64,000 bases of DNA from Micromonospora costi (lineage in GTDB: Bacteria; Actinomycetota; Actinomycetes; Mycobacteriales; Micromonosporaceae): the NCBI RefSeq assembly GCF_003626655.1, contig NZ_RBAN01000001.1, positions 868,001 through 932,000 of the forward strand, written 5' to 3'. Position 1 is the stretch's first letter; every line of letters begins with the position of its first letter. The notes under the pieces are model-generated. The model ran no database searches. It had not been told where the DNA came from and was given only the letters and a program-made list of their open reading frames with translations. The position numbers and the translations under genes are program-made. Below are positions 16,115 through 25,214 of the stretch, piece after piece.

Positions 16115-18194
16115 CGGTCGGCGCGGACTCGCCCGGCGGCACCGGCACCGCCAGCGGCACGCTCGGCGGCAGCGTGCTGCGCGGCACGACGCGGGGCCCC
16201 CGGGCCGGGCCGCGCGACAGCGTGGCGTCGAGGCGGTCCAGGTCCTTGTTGGCGGTCGACGCGAGCTGCCACGGCACGCTGGTCACCATGACACCCGGTT
16301 CGAACAGCAGCCGGGTCTTGAGCCGCAGCGCGCTCTGGTTGTGCAGGAAGTTCTCCCACCAGTGCCCGACCACGTACTCGGGGATGAAGACCGTCACCAC
16401 GTCCCGGGGCGACTCCCGGCGGGTGTTGGCGACGAAGTCCAGGATGGGACGGGTGATCTCCCGGTACGGCGAGTCGACCACGGTCAGCGGCACGGGCAGC
16501 TCCCGCCGCTCCCACTCCTCCTGAAGGTCCCGGGTGTCCTTCTCGTCCACGTTCACGGTCACCGCGGTGAGGGTGTCCGGCCGGGTGGCCCGCGCGTACG
16601 CGATGGCTCGCAGGGTGGGCTGGTGCAGCTTGCTGACCAGCACGATCGCGTGGTTGCGGGCGGGCAGCACGGCGCGGCCCTGGTCCGGCGGGGTCAGCTC
16701 CTCCGCGATCCGGTCGTAGTGCCGGCGGATGGCCAGCATGACCAGGTAGATCACCGCCATGGCGGCGATCGCGATCCAGGCGCCCAGGAGGAACTTGGTG
16801 ATCAGCACGATCACGAGCACGGTGCCGGTGAGCCCCATGCCGAAGGCGTTGATGGCCCGGGAGCGGTGCATCCGGCGGCGGGCCTCCGGGTCCCGTTCGG
16901 TCTTCAGGTGCCGGTTCCAGTGCCGGATCATGCCGGCCTGGGAGACGGTGAACGAGACGAATACCCCGACGATGTAGAGCTGGATGAGCCGGGTCACCTC
17001 GGCCTGGAACCCGACGATCAGCACGATCGCGAACGCGGCCAGGAAGAGGATGCCGTTGGAGAAGGCCAGCCGGTCGCCCCGGGTGTGGAACTGCCGGGGC
17101 AGGAACCGGTCCTGCGCGAGGATCGAGCCGAGCACCGGGAAACCGTTGAACGCCGTGTTCGCGGCCAGGAACAGGATCAGGGCCGTCATCCCGGCCACCA
17201 CGTAGAGCAGGATCGACCCGGAGCCGAAGACCGCCTCGCCGAGCTGGGTGGTGACCGTCTTCTGCACGTACCCGTCGGGACCGGAGACGATCTGGAGGGC
17301 CGGGTCCTCGACGAACTGCAGGTGGGTCAGCCGCGCCAGCGCGATGATCCCGACCAGGAGGCTCACCGCGATCGTGCCCAGCAGCAGCAGCGTGGTGGCC
17401 GCGTTGCGGCTCTTCGGCGCCTTGAACGCCGGCACGCCGTTGGAGATCGCCTCGACGCCGGTCAGCGCGGCGGCGCCCGAGCTGAACGTCCGGAGCAGCA
17501 GGAAGACCAGGGCGAAACCGGTCACGCTGTGCTCGGCCTGGATCACCAGGTCGGCGCTCGGCGCCCGCAGCTCGTCGCCCAGCACGAACACCCGCACCAG
17601 GCCGGTGACCAGCATCCCGCCGATCACGATCACGAAGCCGTACGTGGGGATGGCGAACGCGGTGCCCGACTCGCGCAGGCCGCGCAGGTTCACGGCGGTC
17701 AGCAGCACCACCGCCACCACCGCGATCATCACCTTGTGGGTCGCCACGAACGGCACCACCGAGCCGAGGTTCGCCACCCCGGAGGAGACCGACACGGCGA
17801 CCGTGAGCACGTAGTCGACCAGCAGCGCGCTGGCCACCCCGATGCCGAACTTGGGGCCGAGGTTGACGGTGGCCACCTCGTAGTCCCCACCGCCGGAGGG
17901 GTAGGCGTGCACGTTCTGCCGGTAGCTCGCGACCACGGTCAGCATGACCACGACCACCGCGAGGGCGATCCACGGCGAGAAGACGTACGCGGAGGCGCCC
18001 GCGATGGAGAGGGTCAGCAGGATCTCGTCGGGCGCGTACGCGACGCTGGACAGCGCGTCGGAGGCGAAGACGGGCAGCGCGATGCGCTTCGGCAGGAGGG
18101 TGTGCTGCAGCCGGTCGGACCGGAACGGTCGACCGAGAAGCAGCCGCTTCAGCAGCGAGGTGGGACTGGCCACGAACGCCAAGGGTACGACCAC
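16098..18194 (-). CDS. APC-superfamily transporter, KimA-like (probable K+ importer)
   Basis: 698 aa from GTG 18194. Twelve membrane segments (about residues 38-490) are followed by a ~200-aa cytoplasmic C-terminal domain. Motifs match Bacillus subtilis KimA as I remember it: SDALSSVAY (Asp46, Tyr53 here), SYRQNVHAYPSGGGDY, LVDYVLTVAVSVS, LTGVEAISNGVPAFK, LAANTAFNGFP, RGDRLAFSNGI and the C-terminal NFLHNQSALRLKTRLLFEP. Residues equivalent to the K+-site Asp, Tyr, Thr, Ser and Glu of KimA appear conserved. It is divergent from two TrkA-type regulator genes, which supports potassium transport. Databases usually call it an amino-acid permease. An upstream frame to 18317 lacks membrane-protein character. 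Confidence 0.85.
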   Translation of the reverse strand: MVVPLAFVASPTSLLKRLLLGRPFRSDRLQHTLLPKRIALPVFASDALSSVAYAPDEILLTLSIAGASAYVFSPWIALAVVVVMLTVVASYRQNVHAYPSGGGDYEVATVNLGPKFGIGVASALLVDYVLTVAVSVSSGVANLGSVVPFVATHKVMIAVVAVVLLTAVNLRGLRESGTAFAIPTYGFVIVIGGMLVTGLVRVFVLGDELRAPSADLVIQAEHSVTGFALVFLLLRTFSSGAAALTGVEAISNGVPAFKAPKSRNAATTLLLLGTIAVSLLVGIIALARLTHLQFVEDPALQIVSGPDGYVQKTVTTQLGEAVFGSGSILLYVVAGMTALILFLAANTAFNGFPVLGSILAQDRFLPRQFHTRGDRLAFSNGILFLAAFAIVLIVGFQAEVTRLIQLYIVGVFVSFTVSQAGMIRHWNRHLKTERDPEARRRMHRSRAINAFGMGLTGTVLVIVLITKFLLGAWIAIAAMAVIYLVMLAIRRHYDRIAEELTPPDQGRAVLPARNHAIVLVSKLHQPTLRAIAYARATRPDTLTAVTVNVDEKDTRDLQEEWERRELPVPLTVVDSPYREITRPILDFVANTRRESPRDVVTVFIPEYVVGHWWENFLHNQSALRLKTRLLFEPGVMVTSVPWQLASTANKDLDRLDATLSRGPARGPRVVPRSTLPPSVPLAVPVPPGESAPTGGDRG

Positions 18195-18331
18195 CCCGCC
18201 GCCGGTGCGGGGGTGGGCGATCACCGGGCCCGCGCCCGCACGGTACGGTCGGTCCCCGTTCCCCGCCGGGACGTGGCAGGCTCGCACACGACGGGCCCCG
18301 TGCGGACGGGTGCGCACCTTGGGAGGGAAGC

Positions 18332-18997
18332 GTGCATGTCGTGATCATGGGCTGCGGGCGGGTCGGGTCGACCCTCGCACACAGCCTGGAGTCCCGGGGG
18401 CACTCGGTGGCCGTGATCGACCAGGACGCCGACGCGTTCCGCCGGCTCGGCCCCGACTTCGCCGGGATCACGGTGACCGGCGCGGGCTTCGACGGCGACG
18501 TGCTGCGACAGGCCGGCATCGAGCGCGCGGACGCGTTCGCCGCGGTCTCCAGCGGCGACAACTCCAACATCATCTCCGCCCGGCTCGCCCGGGAGACGTT
18601 CGGCGTCTCCCGCGTGGCGGCCCGCATCTACGACCAGCGGCGGGCGCAGGTCTACGAGCGCCTCGGCATCCCCACGGTGGCCACCGTCCGGTGGACGGCC
18701 GACCGGATGCTGCGGCACCTGGTGCCGGAGGGGAACGTGGAGATCTTCCGCGACCCGACCAGCACGGTCTCGATCGTCGAGGTCCCGGTACACAAGGACT
18801 GGGTGGGCCGGCCCGTCCACGCGCTGGAGGAGGCCGCCGGGGCGCGGGTGGCCTATCTGATCCGCTTCGGCATCGGCACGCTGCCGACCACGTCGAGCGT
18901 GGTGCAGGAGGGTGACCAGCTCTTCATGCTGGTCACCGACGACATCGTGGCGACGGTCACGTCGGTGGCGTCGACGCCGCCGGAAGGGGGGCACTGA
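18332..18997 (+). CDS. TrkA-type NAD-binding potassium uptake protein (CeoB-like)
   Basis: 221 aa from GTG 18332, preceded by a strong GGGAGGGA at 18321-18328. An N-terminal Rossmann RCK/TrkA-N domain begins HVVIMGCGRVGSTLAHSLE (glycine motif), with Asp at the second strand end (VIDQDADAF). A TrkA-C domain follows from about residue 140. It is a cytoplasmic gating/regulatory subunit that binds NAD(H) or a nucleotide and controls K+ transport. It corresponds by position and type to M. tuberculosis ceoB. The next gene starts 3 nt after the stop, and the KimA-like transporter lies divergently 137 nt upstream. Confidence 0.9.
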   Translation: MHVVIMGCGRVGSTLAHSLESRGHSVAVIDQDADAFRRLGPDFAGITVTGAGFDGDVLRQAGIERADAFAAVSSGDNSNIISARLARETFGVSRVAARIYDQRRAQVYERLGIPTVATVRWTADRMLRHLVPEGNVEIFRDPTSTVSIVEVPVHKDWVGRPVHALEEAAGARVAYLIRFGIGTLPTTSSVVQEGDQLFMLVTDDIVATVTSVASTPPEGGH

Positions 18998-19000
18998 GCC

Positions 19001-19690
19001 ATGCGGATCGCCATCGCCGGCGCCGGCAACGTGGGCCGCTCGATCGCCCAGGAGCTGATCGACAACGGCCACCAGGTGATGTTGATCGAGCGGCAGCCCA
19101 AGATGCTCCGGCCGGACCGGGTGCCCGCCGCCGACTGGGTGCTGGCCGACGCGTGCGAGCTCACCAGCCTGGAGGAGGCGGATCTCGCCGCGTGCGACGT
19201 GGTGGTGGCCGCCACGGGGGACGACAAGGTCAACCTGGTGGTGTCGCTGCTCGCCAAGACCGAGTTCGCGGTGCCCCGCGTGGTGGCCCGGGTGAACCGG
19301 GCGGAGAACGAGTGGCTCTTCACCGAGCAGTGGGGCGTCGACGTGGCGGTGAGCAAGCCACGGGTGATGGCCGCGCTGGTCGAGGAGGCCGTCACGGTCG
19401 GCGACCTGGTCCGCCTCATGACGTTCCGGCAGGGCGAGGCCAACCTCGTGGAGATCACCCTCCCGCCGAACGCGCCGCACGTGGGCCAGCCCATCCACTC
19501 GGTGCCGCTGCCCCGCGACGCCGCGCTGGTGGCCATCCTGCGGGGCAAGCGGGTGCTGGTGCCGAGCCCGGACGACCCCATCGAGGCCGGCGACGAGCTG
19601 ATCTTCGTCTGCACCTCGGAGGTCGAGGACGACGTCCGGGCGGTCATCCTCGGCCCGGACAGCGTGGAACGCACCCGCGAGGCGAGCTGA
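19001..19690 (+). CDS. TrkA-type NAD-binding potassium uptake protein (CeoC-like)
   Basis: 229 aa from ATG 19001 with GGAAGGGGG just upstream. A second RCK protein: RIAIAGAGNVGRSIAQELI glycine motif, LIERQPKML at the second strand, ATGDDKVNLVVSLLAK, and a TrkA-C domain from about residue 140 (RQGEANLVEITLP). It forms a two-gene operon with the preceding trkA gene and probably a hetero-oligomer with it. No TrkH/TrkG-type membrane subunit is nearby; the KimA-like transporter is the likely partner. The stop is 48 nt from the stop of the convergent DUF3159 gene. Confidence 0.9.
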   Translation: MRIAIAGAGNVGRSIAQELIDNGHQVMLIERQPKMLRPDRVPAADWVLADACELTSLEEADLAACDVVVAATGDDKVNLVVSLLAKTEFAVPRVVARVNRAENEWLFTEQWGVDVAVSKPRVMAALVEEAVTVGDLVRLMTFRQGEANLVEITLPPNAPHVGQPIHSVPLPRDAALVAILRGKRVLVPSPDDPIEAGDELIFVCTSEVEDDVRAVILGPDSVERTREAS

Positions 19691-19738
19691 CCCGCGTCCC
19701 TCCGCGGCGCCGCTGCCACCCGGCGGCGGCGCGGGCGG

Positions 19739-20419
19739 TCAGGCGCCGGGCAGCGGCTCCGGCTGCGGCGTCCGGGTCACCCGGCGCACCGTCCAGACGG
19801 TGATCAGCAACAGCAGCGCGTACGGCGGGTAGCCCAGCGCGAGCCGCGCCACGCCGAGCGCCGTGTCCTGGTGGGCGAGGTAGAGCCCCGCCTGCACGCC
19901 GACCTTGGCCAGCCAGACGACGCCCCAGAGCACGGTGAGCGCGGTGAACGTCCGCACGAGGCGCGGGTCCTCCCGCCACTCGGACCGCCCCTTGGCGACC
20001 AGCACCGACCAGATCCACCCCACCAGCGGCTGGCGGATGGCGGCGGAGAGCAGGAGCACCACCCCGTAGCCGATGCCGTAGAGGATCCCCGGCAGGTAGA
20101 AGTCGCGCTCGTTGCCCGTCCGCCAGGCGATCGCGGCGCCGATGGCGATGCCGAAGAGCCCGTTGACGGCGTGCCGGATCGGGCGGCGCTGCGCCAGCCG
20201 CAGCACGGCGATGAGGAGCGCCACGGCCACCGACGCGATCACGGCGGGACGCAGCTCGCCGACGATGTTGGCGATCACGAAGACCACCACGGGGATGCTC
20301 GACTCCACGAGCCCCCGCCAGCCGCCGAGCTGGTCGGCCATCTGCTCGGCGATGGTGGGCAGCCGCTCCTCGTCCTGCGGCCCGGTCTCGGGCTGGGCGG
20401 CCTGCTGTCCGGTCGTCAT
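19739..20419 (-). CDS. DUF3159 integral membrane protein
   Basis: 226 aa from ATG 20419, with GAGGG a few bases upstream. After ~35 polar residues (QPETGPQDEERLPTIAEQM) there are six membrane segments, in pairs. The motif LGGWRGLVESSIPVVVFV is typical of the actinobacterial DUF3159 family. Family function is not established to my knowledge. It lies 23 nt downstream of the OB-fold gene, in a run of minus-strand genes (dut, DUF3710, OB-fold, DUF3159), the same order as Rv2697c-Rv2693c of M. tuberculosis as I recall it. Confidence 0.85.
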   Translation of the reverse strand: MTTGQQAAQPETGPQDEERLPTIAEQMADQLGGWRGLVESSIPVVVFVIANIVGELRPAVIASVAVALLIAVLRLAQRRPIRHAVNGLFGIAIGAAIAWRTGNERDFYLPGILYGIGYGVVLLLSAAIRQPLVGWIWSVLVAKGRSEWREDPRLVRTFTALTVLWGVVWLAKVGVQAGLYLAHQDTALGVARLALGYPPYALLLLITVWTVRRVTRTPQPEPLPGA

Positions 20420-20442
20420 GGGCCCTCGTCCGTCCGCGTCCG

Positions 20443-20823
20443 TCACTTCGGCGTGTCCAACTCGTAGTACGGATTGAAGATGACCTTGCGGTCGTCGCGC
20501 ACGGCCACCCGGCCCCGGGCGGTCAGGTGCCGGCCCGGTTCGATCCCGGCGATGTGCCGCCGGCCGAGCCACACGAGCGTCACCACGTCGCTGCCGTCGT
20601 AGAGGTCGGCCTCCAGGGTCGGCAGGTTCGTCCGGGGCGTGTAGACCACGGTACGCAGTCGGCCCGTGACCGACACCACCTGACCGCGGGAGCACTGCCG
20701 GGCCGGGACACCGCCGCACTCGGCGCTCTCCCGCTGCAGCTCCTGCGCCTCGATCTCGGCCTCGCTCGCGGTGAGCCGCCGCAGGATGCCCCGCAGGGAC
20801 ACCCGGCTCTCGTCGGTCGTCAT
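20443..20823 (-). CDS. OB-fold nucleic-acid-binding protein
   Basis: 126 aa from ATG 20823 with GGAGG close upstream. A helical N-terminus (LRRLTASEAEIEAQELQRES) is followed by a single OB-fold-like beta barrel (VVSVTGRLRTVVYTP, EADLYDGSDVVTLVWLGRR, LTARGRVAVRDDRKVIFNPYYEL), resembling the OB domain of RecG/aspartyl-tRNA synthetase type. It probably binds single-stranded nucleic acid; specific role unknown. It sits between DUF3710 and DUF3159 genes in a conserved cluster. Confidence 0.85.
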   Translation of the reverse strand: MTTDESRVSLRGILRRLTASEAEIEAQELQRESAECGGVPARQCSRGQVVSVTGRLRTVVYTPRTNLPTLEADLYDGSDVVTLVWLGRRHIAGIEPGRHLTARGRVAVRDDRKVIFNPYYELDTPK

Positions 20824-20949
20824 GACCTCCGCGTCACCCTCTCCACGCTGGCCGGCCGCGCCGGCACTGGCCCCGGACCCGGAGTCGCCGGGACCGTCCC
20901 GCCAGCGTACGCCGACACGGTCGATCCCGGCGCGCCGGTGACTGCCCGG

Positions 20950-21624
20950 TCAGACCTGCCGCGGCTGCTCCGCCGGGCGGTCGCCGTCGGACTCGGCCTG
21001 GTCGGCGACCTCCCGCGGCAGCCGCAGCGGCAGCGGCTCGCGCACCGGCTTGGCCTCCTGGCCCCGGTCCACCACGAGCCCCTCCAGGCACTCGGCGAGC
21101 GGGCCGGCGGCCGCCGGGTCCACCGCCGCCGCGCCCTGGAAGACGGCCCGGACCATCCACCGCGGGCCGTCGACGCCCACGAAGCGCAGCTCGGTCGCGC
21201 CGTCCTGGGTGTGCACCGTGGCCCGCAGCTCCGGGCCGTACTCGCCCTCGACCTCCCGGGCGGTGGCGCCGTCGTTGACCAGCGACTGGCGGATCTCCGC
21301 CCGCACCTCGTCCCAGATCCCCTCGGACCGGGGTGCGGCGAAGACGCCGAGCTGCAGCGCGTTCGTCCCGTGCACCAGCACCACCTGCTGGATCACACCC
21401 TGCTGGTCGGCCTGGACGCGGACCTCCACCTCCGGCACGGCCGGGATGTGCAGGCTGCCGAGGTCGAGCCGGGCCACGCCGGACGGGGCCTCGGAGATGT
21501 CGTACGGGCCGCGGGCGATGGACGGGGCCAGCCCCTCCTCGGCCGCGTAGTCGTCGAGGACCTCGGTGGTCCGCTCGTCACGGTCGTGCCGCCCCGCATC
21601 GGCCCGCTTCCGGGAGAAGATCAC
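20950..21624 (-). CDS. DUF3710 protein
   Basis: 224 aa. GTG 21624 is preferred over GTG 21633 because a GGAGGG ribosome binding site sits 8 nt before it, while the longer start overlaps that site; the protein then starts VIFSRKRAD, the usual form. Recognisable stretches are RGPYDISEAP, LDLGSLHIPAVPEVEVRVQ, RWMVRAVFQG and LVVDRGQEAKPVREPLPLRLP near the C-terminus. This is a conserved actinobacterial family of unknown function, always near dut. It follows dut at a distance of 25 nt, so co-transcription is likely. Confidence 0.9.
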   Translation of the reverse strand: MIFSRKRADAGRHDRDERTTEVLDDYAAEEGLAPSIARGPYDISEAPSGVARLDLGSLHIPAVPEVEVRVQADQQGVIQQVVLVHGTNALQLGVFAAPRSEGIWDEVRAEIRQSLVNDGATAREVEGEYGPELRATVHTQDGATELRFVGVDGPRWMVRAVFQGAAAVDPAAAGPLAECLEGLVVDRGQEAKPVREPLPLRLPREVADQAESDGDRPAEQPRQV

Positions 21625-21649
21625 TGCGTCCACCCTCCGCTGTTCGTGC

Positions 21650-22162
21650 TCACCCTGTCACCTCAACGCCCTCGCCGTCGGCCCGCTGCGGGTCCACCGG
21701 CGACGGCACCAGACCGGCGTGCCCACCGGTGGAGCCGTGCCCGCCCGTCCCGCGCCGGGACGCCGGCAGGTCGGCCACCGGCTGGAACTCCGCCCGCGCC
21801 ACCCGCTGCACAACGAGCTGGGCGATGCGGTCGCCACGGGAGATCTTCGCCGGAGCGACCCGATCGTGGTTGATCAGGTTCACGAGGATCTCCCCCCGGT
21901 AGCCGGCGTCGACCGTACCGGGCGCGTTGAGCACCGTCACACCGAGCCTGGCCGCGAGACCGGACCGGGGGTGGACGAGGCCCACGTACCCCTCCGGCAG
22001 GGCGATCGCCACCCCGGTCGGGACCAGGGCGCGCCCGCCGGGTGGCAGCTCGACGTCCGCGGCGGCCACCAGGTCGGCCCCCGCGTCGCCGGGATGGGCG
22101 TACGCCGGAAGCGGCAGCTCGGGGTCGAGCTGCCGTACGGGCACGGGTACGACGTCGGTCAC
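21650..22162 (-). CDS. dut: Deoxyuridine 5'-triphosphate nucleotidohydrolase
   Basis: 170 aa from GTG 22162. It hydrolyses dUTP to dUMP and PPi, keeping uracil out of DNA and feeding dTMP synthesis. All five trimeric dUTPase motifs are visible: [33 protein letters not shown] with the catalytic Asp, [10 protein letters not shown], and the C-terminal P-loop-like [14 protein letters not shown] ~15-residue tail ([20 protein letters not shown]) follows the last motif. It is the first gene of the dut-DUF3710-OB-DUF3159 run and is divergent from the DUF3093 gene. Confidence 0.97.
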   Translation of the reverse strand: MTDVVPVPVRQLDPELPLPAYAHPGDAGADLVAAADVELPPGGRALVPTGVAIALPEGYVGLVHPRSGLAARLGVTVLNAPGTVDAGYRGEILVNLINHDRVAPAKISRGDRIAQLVVQRVARAEFQPVADLPASRRGTGGHGSTGGHAGLVPSPVDPQRADGEGVEVTG

Positions 22163-22231
22163 GGTTCCCTCTTCCGTCCGGTTCGGCGGTGACCCTGCCA
22201 TCCTGCCGGGTACCCGGGCCGCCGTCCGCCG

Positions 22232-22237
22232 TACCCT
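22232..22237 (+). promoter_or_regulatory. -10 box of the DUF3093 gene, leaderless
   Basis: TACCCT followed by exactly 6 nt and GTG 22244. No ribosome binding site. Confidence 0.6.
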
Positions 22238-22243
22238 CGGACT

Positions 22244-22744
22244 GTGAGCCTGTCGCCGTCCTCGCCCCCGTCCGCGCCGCCCGTCCCGGCCCGCGCCGGC
22301 CACTCGGAGCGGCTCGACCTGCCCTGGTGGCTCTGGCTGGCCGGGCTGGCGGCCGCCGGCCTGCTCGCCGTCGAGATCTGGATGGGCGCGCCGGGAGTGC
22401 GGGCCTGGCTGCCGTTCGTGGTGCTGGTGCCGGTCACCGTGGCCGGGCTCTGGTGGCTGGGCCGGATCCGGGTCGCGGTCCGTGACGGCGAGCTGCGGGT
22501 CGACGACGCCCGGCTCCCGGTGCGGTACGTCGCCGACGTGGTCCCGCTGGACGCCGCCGGCCGGCGGGAGGTGCTCGGCGTGGGCGCCGACCCGCTCGCC
22601 TTCGTGGTGCAGCGCCCGTGGGTCGGCGGGGCCGTCCAGGTGGTGCTCGACGATCCGGCCGACCCCACCCCGTTCTGGGTGGTGAGCACCCGTCGGCCGG
22701 TCGAGCTGGCCGAGGCGATCCTCGCCGCGCGCGACGCCCGCTGA
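22244..22744 (+). CDS. DUF3093 membrane protein
   Basis: 166 aa from GTG 22244, leaderless by promoter position. A proline/serine-rich N-terminus and the conserved YSERL-like segment ([12 protein letters not shown]) precede two membrane helices (about residues 27-45 and 52-72). A small C-terminal beta domain ([35 protein letters not shown]) follows. Matches the actinobacterial DUF3093 family (Rv2698 type). Function unknown. It is divergent from dut and convergent with the hypothetical gene at 22794. Confidence 0.88.
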   Translation: MSLSPSSPPSAPPVPARAGHSERLDLPWWLWLAGLAAAGLLAVEIWMGAPGVRAWLPFVVLVPVTVAGLWWLGRIRVAVRDGELRVDDARLPVRYVADVVPLDAAGRREVLGVGADPLAFVVQRPWVGGAVQVVLDDPADPTPFWVVSTRRPVELAEAILAARDAR

Positions 22745-22793
22745 AATCCGCTGAAACGCCCGCTTGAACGCCCGTGACGTCGCCGGGCGCGGC

Positions 22794-23582
22794 TCAGGAC
22801 GAGCCGGGCAGGGCGCGCTTCGGCACCGGCAGCTCCCGGCGCTTGCGCCGCAGGTCGTCGCGGACCTGGTCGCCGAGCGACCGGGTGGCCCGGCGGTTGA
22901 GGTAGCCGGCGACGGCCGCTCCGGTGAGGAACGGCCCGAGCGTGGTGAGGTTGCGCCCGAAGCGGCGGAGCAGCGTGTCCCGCAGTTCCCGGCGGGCAGC
23001 CGTGCCCAGCACCGCGCCGACACCCGCGCCGGGCATCATCGGGTTGACGCCCCGCTGGGTGGCCCAGGCGTGCACCAGGGCCACGGCCCGCTGGCCCCGC
23101 CCCTCGGGCAGCGCGACGCCGTAGATCTCGTTCAGCTCGCCGATCAGCTTCAGCTCGACCGCCACCACGGCGATCGTCTCGGCGGCCAGCAGGACCGGGG
23201 CGGAGAGCAGGGTGGGCGTGACGGCCCACTCCACGGCGGCCACCCCGCCACCGGCCGCGCCCACGCCCGCGGTCGCCCGGGAGGCGTTGCGGACCAGCCG
23301 GTCGGCGAGCGCCTCGTCGTCCAGGTCAGGGAAGTGGCGGCGCAGGGTCGCCAGGTCACGGATCGGGACGTGCGGGGCCACCTCGGTGACCGTGTCGACC
23401 ATCCAGCGGACCGCGGAGCGCGGCTTGAACAGGTCGCCGAGCCCTCGGGCGCGCGCCTGGCTTACCAGCCGCGTGAGCAGTTGCCGGCGCCGCGCCGGGG
23501 CGATGTCGTCGGCGGTCAGCGCCGCCACGGTGGCGCCCAGTTCCTCGGAGTCGCCCCCGGGGACGTCGCCTCGCTCGTTCAT
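22794..23582 (-). CDS. Conserved hypothetical protein, possibly EcsC-like
   Basis: 262 aa from ATG 23582. The sequence is largely helical, with one or two hydrophobic stretches in the middle ([35 protein letters not shown], about residues 110-145) and a Gly-rich segment ([17 protein letters not shown]). The C-terminus is basic ([16 protein letters not shown]). Helical pattern and the central Gly/Ala segment remind me of EcsC-family proteins, but no diagnostic motif is present and I do not assign it. Separated by 268 nt of featureless sequence from the DUF4193 gene upstream. Confidence 0.65.
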   Translation of the reverse strand: MNERGDVPGGDSEELGATVAALTADDIAPARRRQLLTRLVSQARARGLGDLFKPRSAVRWMVDTVTEVAPHVPIRDLATLRRHFPDLDDEALADRLVRNASRATAGVGAAGGGVAAVEWAVTPTLLSAPVLLAAETIAVVAVELKLIGELNEIYGVALPEGRGQRAVALVHAWATQRGVNPMMPGAGVGAVLGTAARRELRDTLLRRFGRNLTTLGPFLTGAAVAGYLNRRATRSLGDQVRDDLRRKRRELPVPKRALPGSS

Positions 23583-23850
23583 CGCTCCCGCCCTCCCGGA
23601 TCGCCGGCCGCGCTACCCGTTCCGAGTCAAGCAGTTCCCCACCAGCGGCGCACGGCGACGCCGAGAGCGGCGGTGCCGTTCGGACCGGCGGGCCGTACCC
23701 GCAACGCGGACGGCTCCCGCACGGCGGGCACTGTCCGGGCCGCGGGCCCTGGTCGGCGGGCTGGAGCCCCCGGCGTGCCGGCCGCTCGTGAGCGGGGCGA
23801 CGCCGACAGCGGCGGCCCCGTCAGGAGGCCGCCGCTGGAATGGACAAGGG

Positions 23851-24147
23851 TCAGACGCACTCGCGGCAGATCAGCTCGCCGTTGCGCTCGACCGCCAGCT
23901 GGCTGCGGTGGTGCACCAGGAAGCAGCGGGCGCAGCGGAACTCGTCCTGCTGCATCGGCAGCACCTTGACCGTGAGCTCCTCGTCGGCCAGATCGGCTCC
24001 GGGCAGCTCGAAGCTCTCGGCCACCTCGGCCTCGTCGACGTCCACAGCGCCCGACTGTGAGTCGACTCGCCGGGCCTTGAGCTCTTCCAGGCTGTCCTCG
24101 CCGAGGTCGACCTCGTCGCGACGCGGGGCGTCGTAGTCGGTGGCCAT
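23851..24147 (-). CDS. DUF4193 zinc-ribbon-like protein
   Basis: 98 aa from ATG 24147; the longer frame adds a basic non-conserved leader. It starts MATDYDAPRRDEVDLGEDS, the typical DUF4193 start, has an acidic middle, and ends with two Cys pairs (FRCARCFLVHHRSQLA and LICRECV), which could bind one zinc. It corresponds to Rv2699c of M. tuberculosis as I recall. Function unknown; the ribbon suggests nucleic-acid or RNA polymerase contact. Divergent from cei with a 418-nt gap. Confidence 0.9.
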   Translation of the reverse strand: MATDYDAPRRDEVDLGEDSLEELKARRVDSQSGAVDVDEAEVAESFELPGADLADEELTVKVLPMQQDEFRCARCFLVHHRSQLAVERNGELICRECV

Positions 24148-24565
24148 CGGTTTCACTCTCCCATATCGATGTTGTCGCTTCCGGTTGTAACGCCGGACGA
24201 CGCTGTTTCGGTTCCGCTGGCCGGCCACCCGTTGTGTCGGTCACCCGACCCGACCCGTCGGGCCGACGGCCCGCCAGGAAACTCCCCCAGCGAGCGCGGT
24301 ACCTTACCCCCCCTTTGGGCGAGGCATGTATACCGCCCTCGTGGCAGAGATGTACGCCCCCGCACGCGAAGTTGTTCCCAATGTGACTCAGGCGACACGA
24401 AGATAGGGGTAGTAGTACCTGGTTCCCGGGTGGCGCGCCGGCATGTCCGGCTGTTTCCACGCGACGGTCGGACAACCGTTAACCTCAGCGGCGTACCCGA
24501 CGGCCGGCGGGCGGCGCGGCCCCCGGCGGCCGCCGCCACCCACCTGGAGTCCGGGGAGCGCCCAG
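24148..24565. other. 418-nt divergent intergenic region
   Basis: It separates DUF4193 (minus) and the LytR_C gene (plus). Unusually AT-richer stretches occur at 24310-24420 (a C-run with TTTGGG, TGTATACC, and GATAGGGGTAGTAGTACC). These probably hold the promoters of both genes, but no -35/-10 pair has convincing spacing. No gene is seen. Confidence 0.6.
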
Positions 24566-25093
24566 ATGAGTTTTGCGCGAGTGCGGGCACTCGTTGTCGT
24601 CGGCCTGCTGGCGGTCCTCGCCCTGGTCTTCGTCGTGGTAGCGCTGGTGCGCGACACCCAGAGCAACGCCGGCACCGCCGCGGGTTGCCCGGACGGCTGG
24701 CCCCTCGCCGACGTGACCCTCCGCGAGCGCAAGGACGTGAAGATCAACGTGCTCAACGGCACGGACCAGCCCGGCCTCGCCCGCCACGTCGCCGACGAGT
24801 TCAGCAACCGGCAGTTCCAGGTCAAGAAGATCGCCAACGAGAAGCAGATCGACGACATCGCGGTGCTGCGGTACGGCCCGAAGGGCGTCGGCTCCGCCCA
24901 CCTCCTGCGGGCCTACTTCCTCAACAACGCCGTCACCAAGTACGACCCCAACCGCAAGGACGACAGCGTCGACGTGGTGCTCGGCAACGGCTTCCAGCAG
25001 CTCGCCACCACCACCGAGGTCAACCAGTCCCTGGGCGACCTGGGCGCCGCCGAGGCGCCGCCCGGCACCTGCCCGGTGACCGACGACAAGTAG
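24566..25093 (+). CDS. LytR_C domain protein, Cei-like
   Basis: 175 aa from ATG 24566 with GGGGAG 9 nt upstream; the longer frame adds unlikely Pro/Arg-rich residues. One N-terminal membrane helix (ALVVVGLLAVLALVFVVVAL, residues ~8-27) precedes an extracytoplasmic LytR_C domain (KDVKINVLNGTDQPGLARHVADEF ... IAVLRYGPKGVGSAHLLRAYF). This is the alpha/beta fold attached to LytR-CpsA-Psr proteins but here stand-alone, as in Rv2700 (Cei, cell envelope integrity). It probably assists cell-wall polymer attachment or stability. A strong hairpin after the stop marks the end of the transcript. Confidence 0.9.
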   Translation: MSFARVRALVVVGLLAVLALVFVVVALVRDTQSNAGTAAGCPDGWPLADVTLRERKDVKINVLNGTDQPGLARHVADEFSNRQFQVKKIANEKQIDDIAVLRYGPKGVGSAHLLRAYFLNNAVTKYDPNRKDDSVDVVLGNGFQQLATTTEVNQSLGDLGAAEAPPGTCPVTDDK

Positions 25094-25114
25094 TCGGCTC
25101 CGCCCTCCGCCGCC

Positions 25115-25147
25115 ACGGGCGGTGTCCCCGCCGGGGGCGCCGCCCGT
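25115..25147 (+). terminator. Hairpin terminator after the LytR_C gene
   Basis: 15-bp stem (25115-25129 with 25133-25147, two G-T pairs) and a 3-nt loop, 22 nt after the stop. No T-run follows, as is common in high-GC actinobacteria. Confidence 0.6.
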
Positions 25148-25214
25148 CGCCGTCTCCGGACACGCGCCGCACCCGGCCCGGCCGGCCGGACGCCGGAGGG
25201 CCGCCGTCGGCTCG

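Noticed and set aside
18195..18331. c-di-AMP (ydaO) riboswitch upstream of the KimA-like gene
   Set aside because: The whole divergent gap is 137 nt and shared with ceoB; it is too short and shows none of the conserved elements I know.
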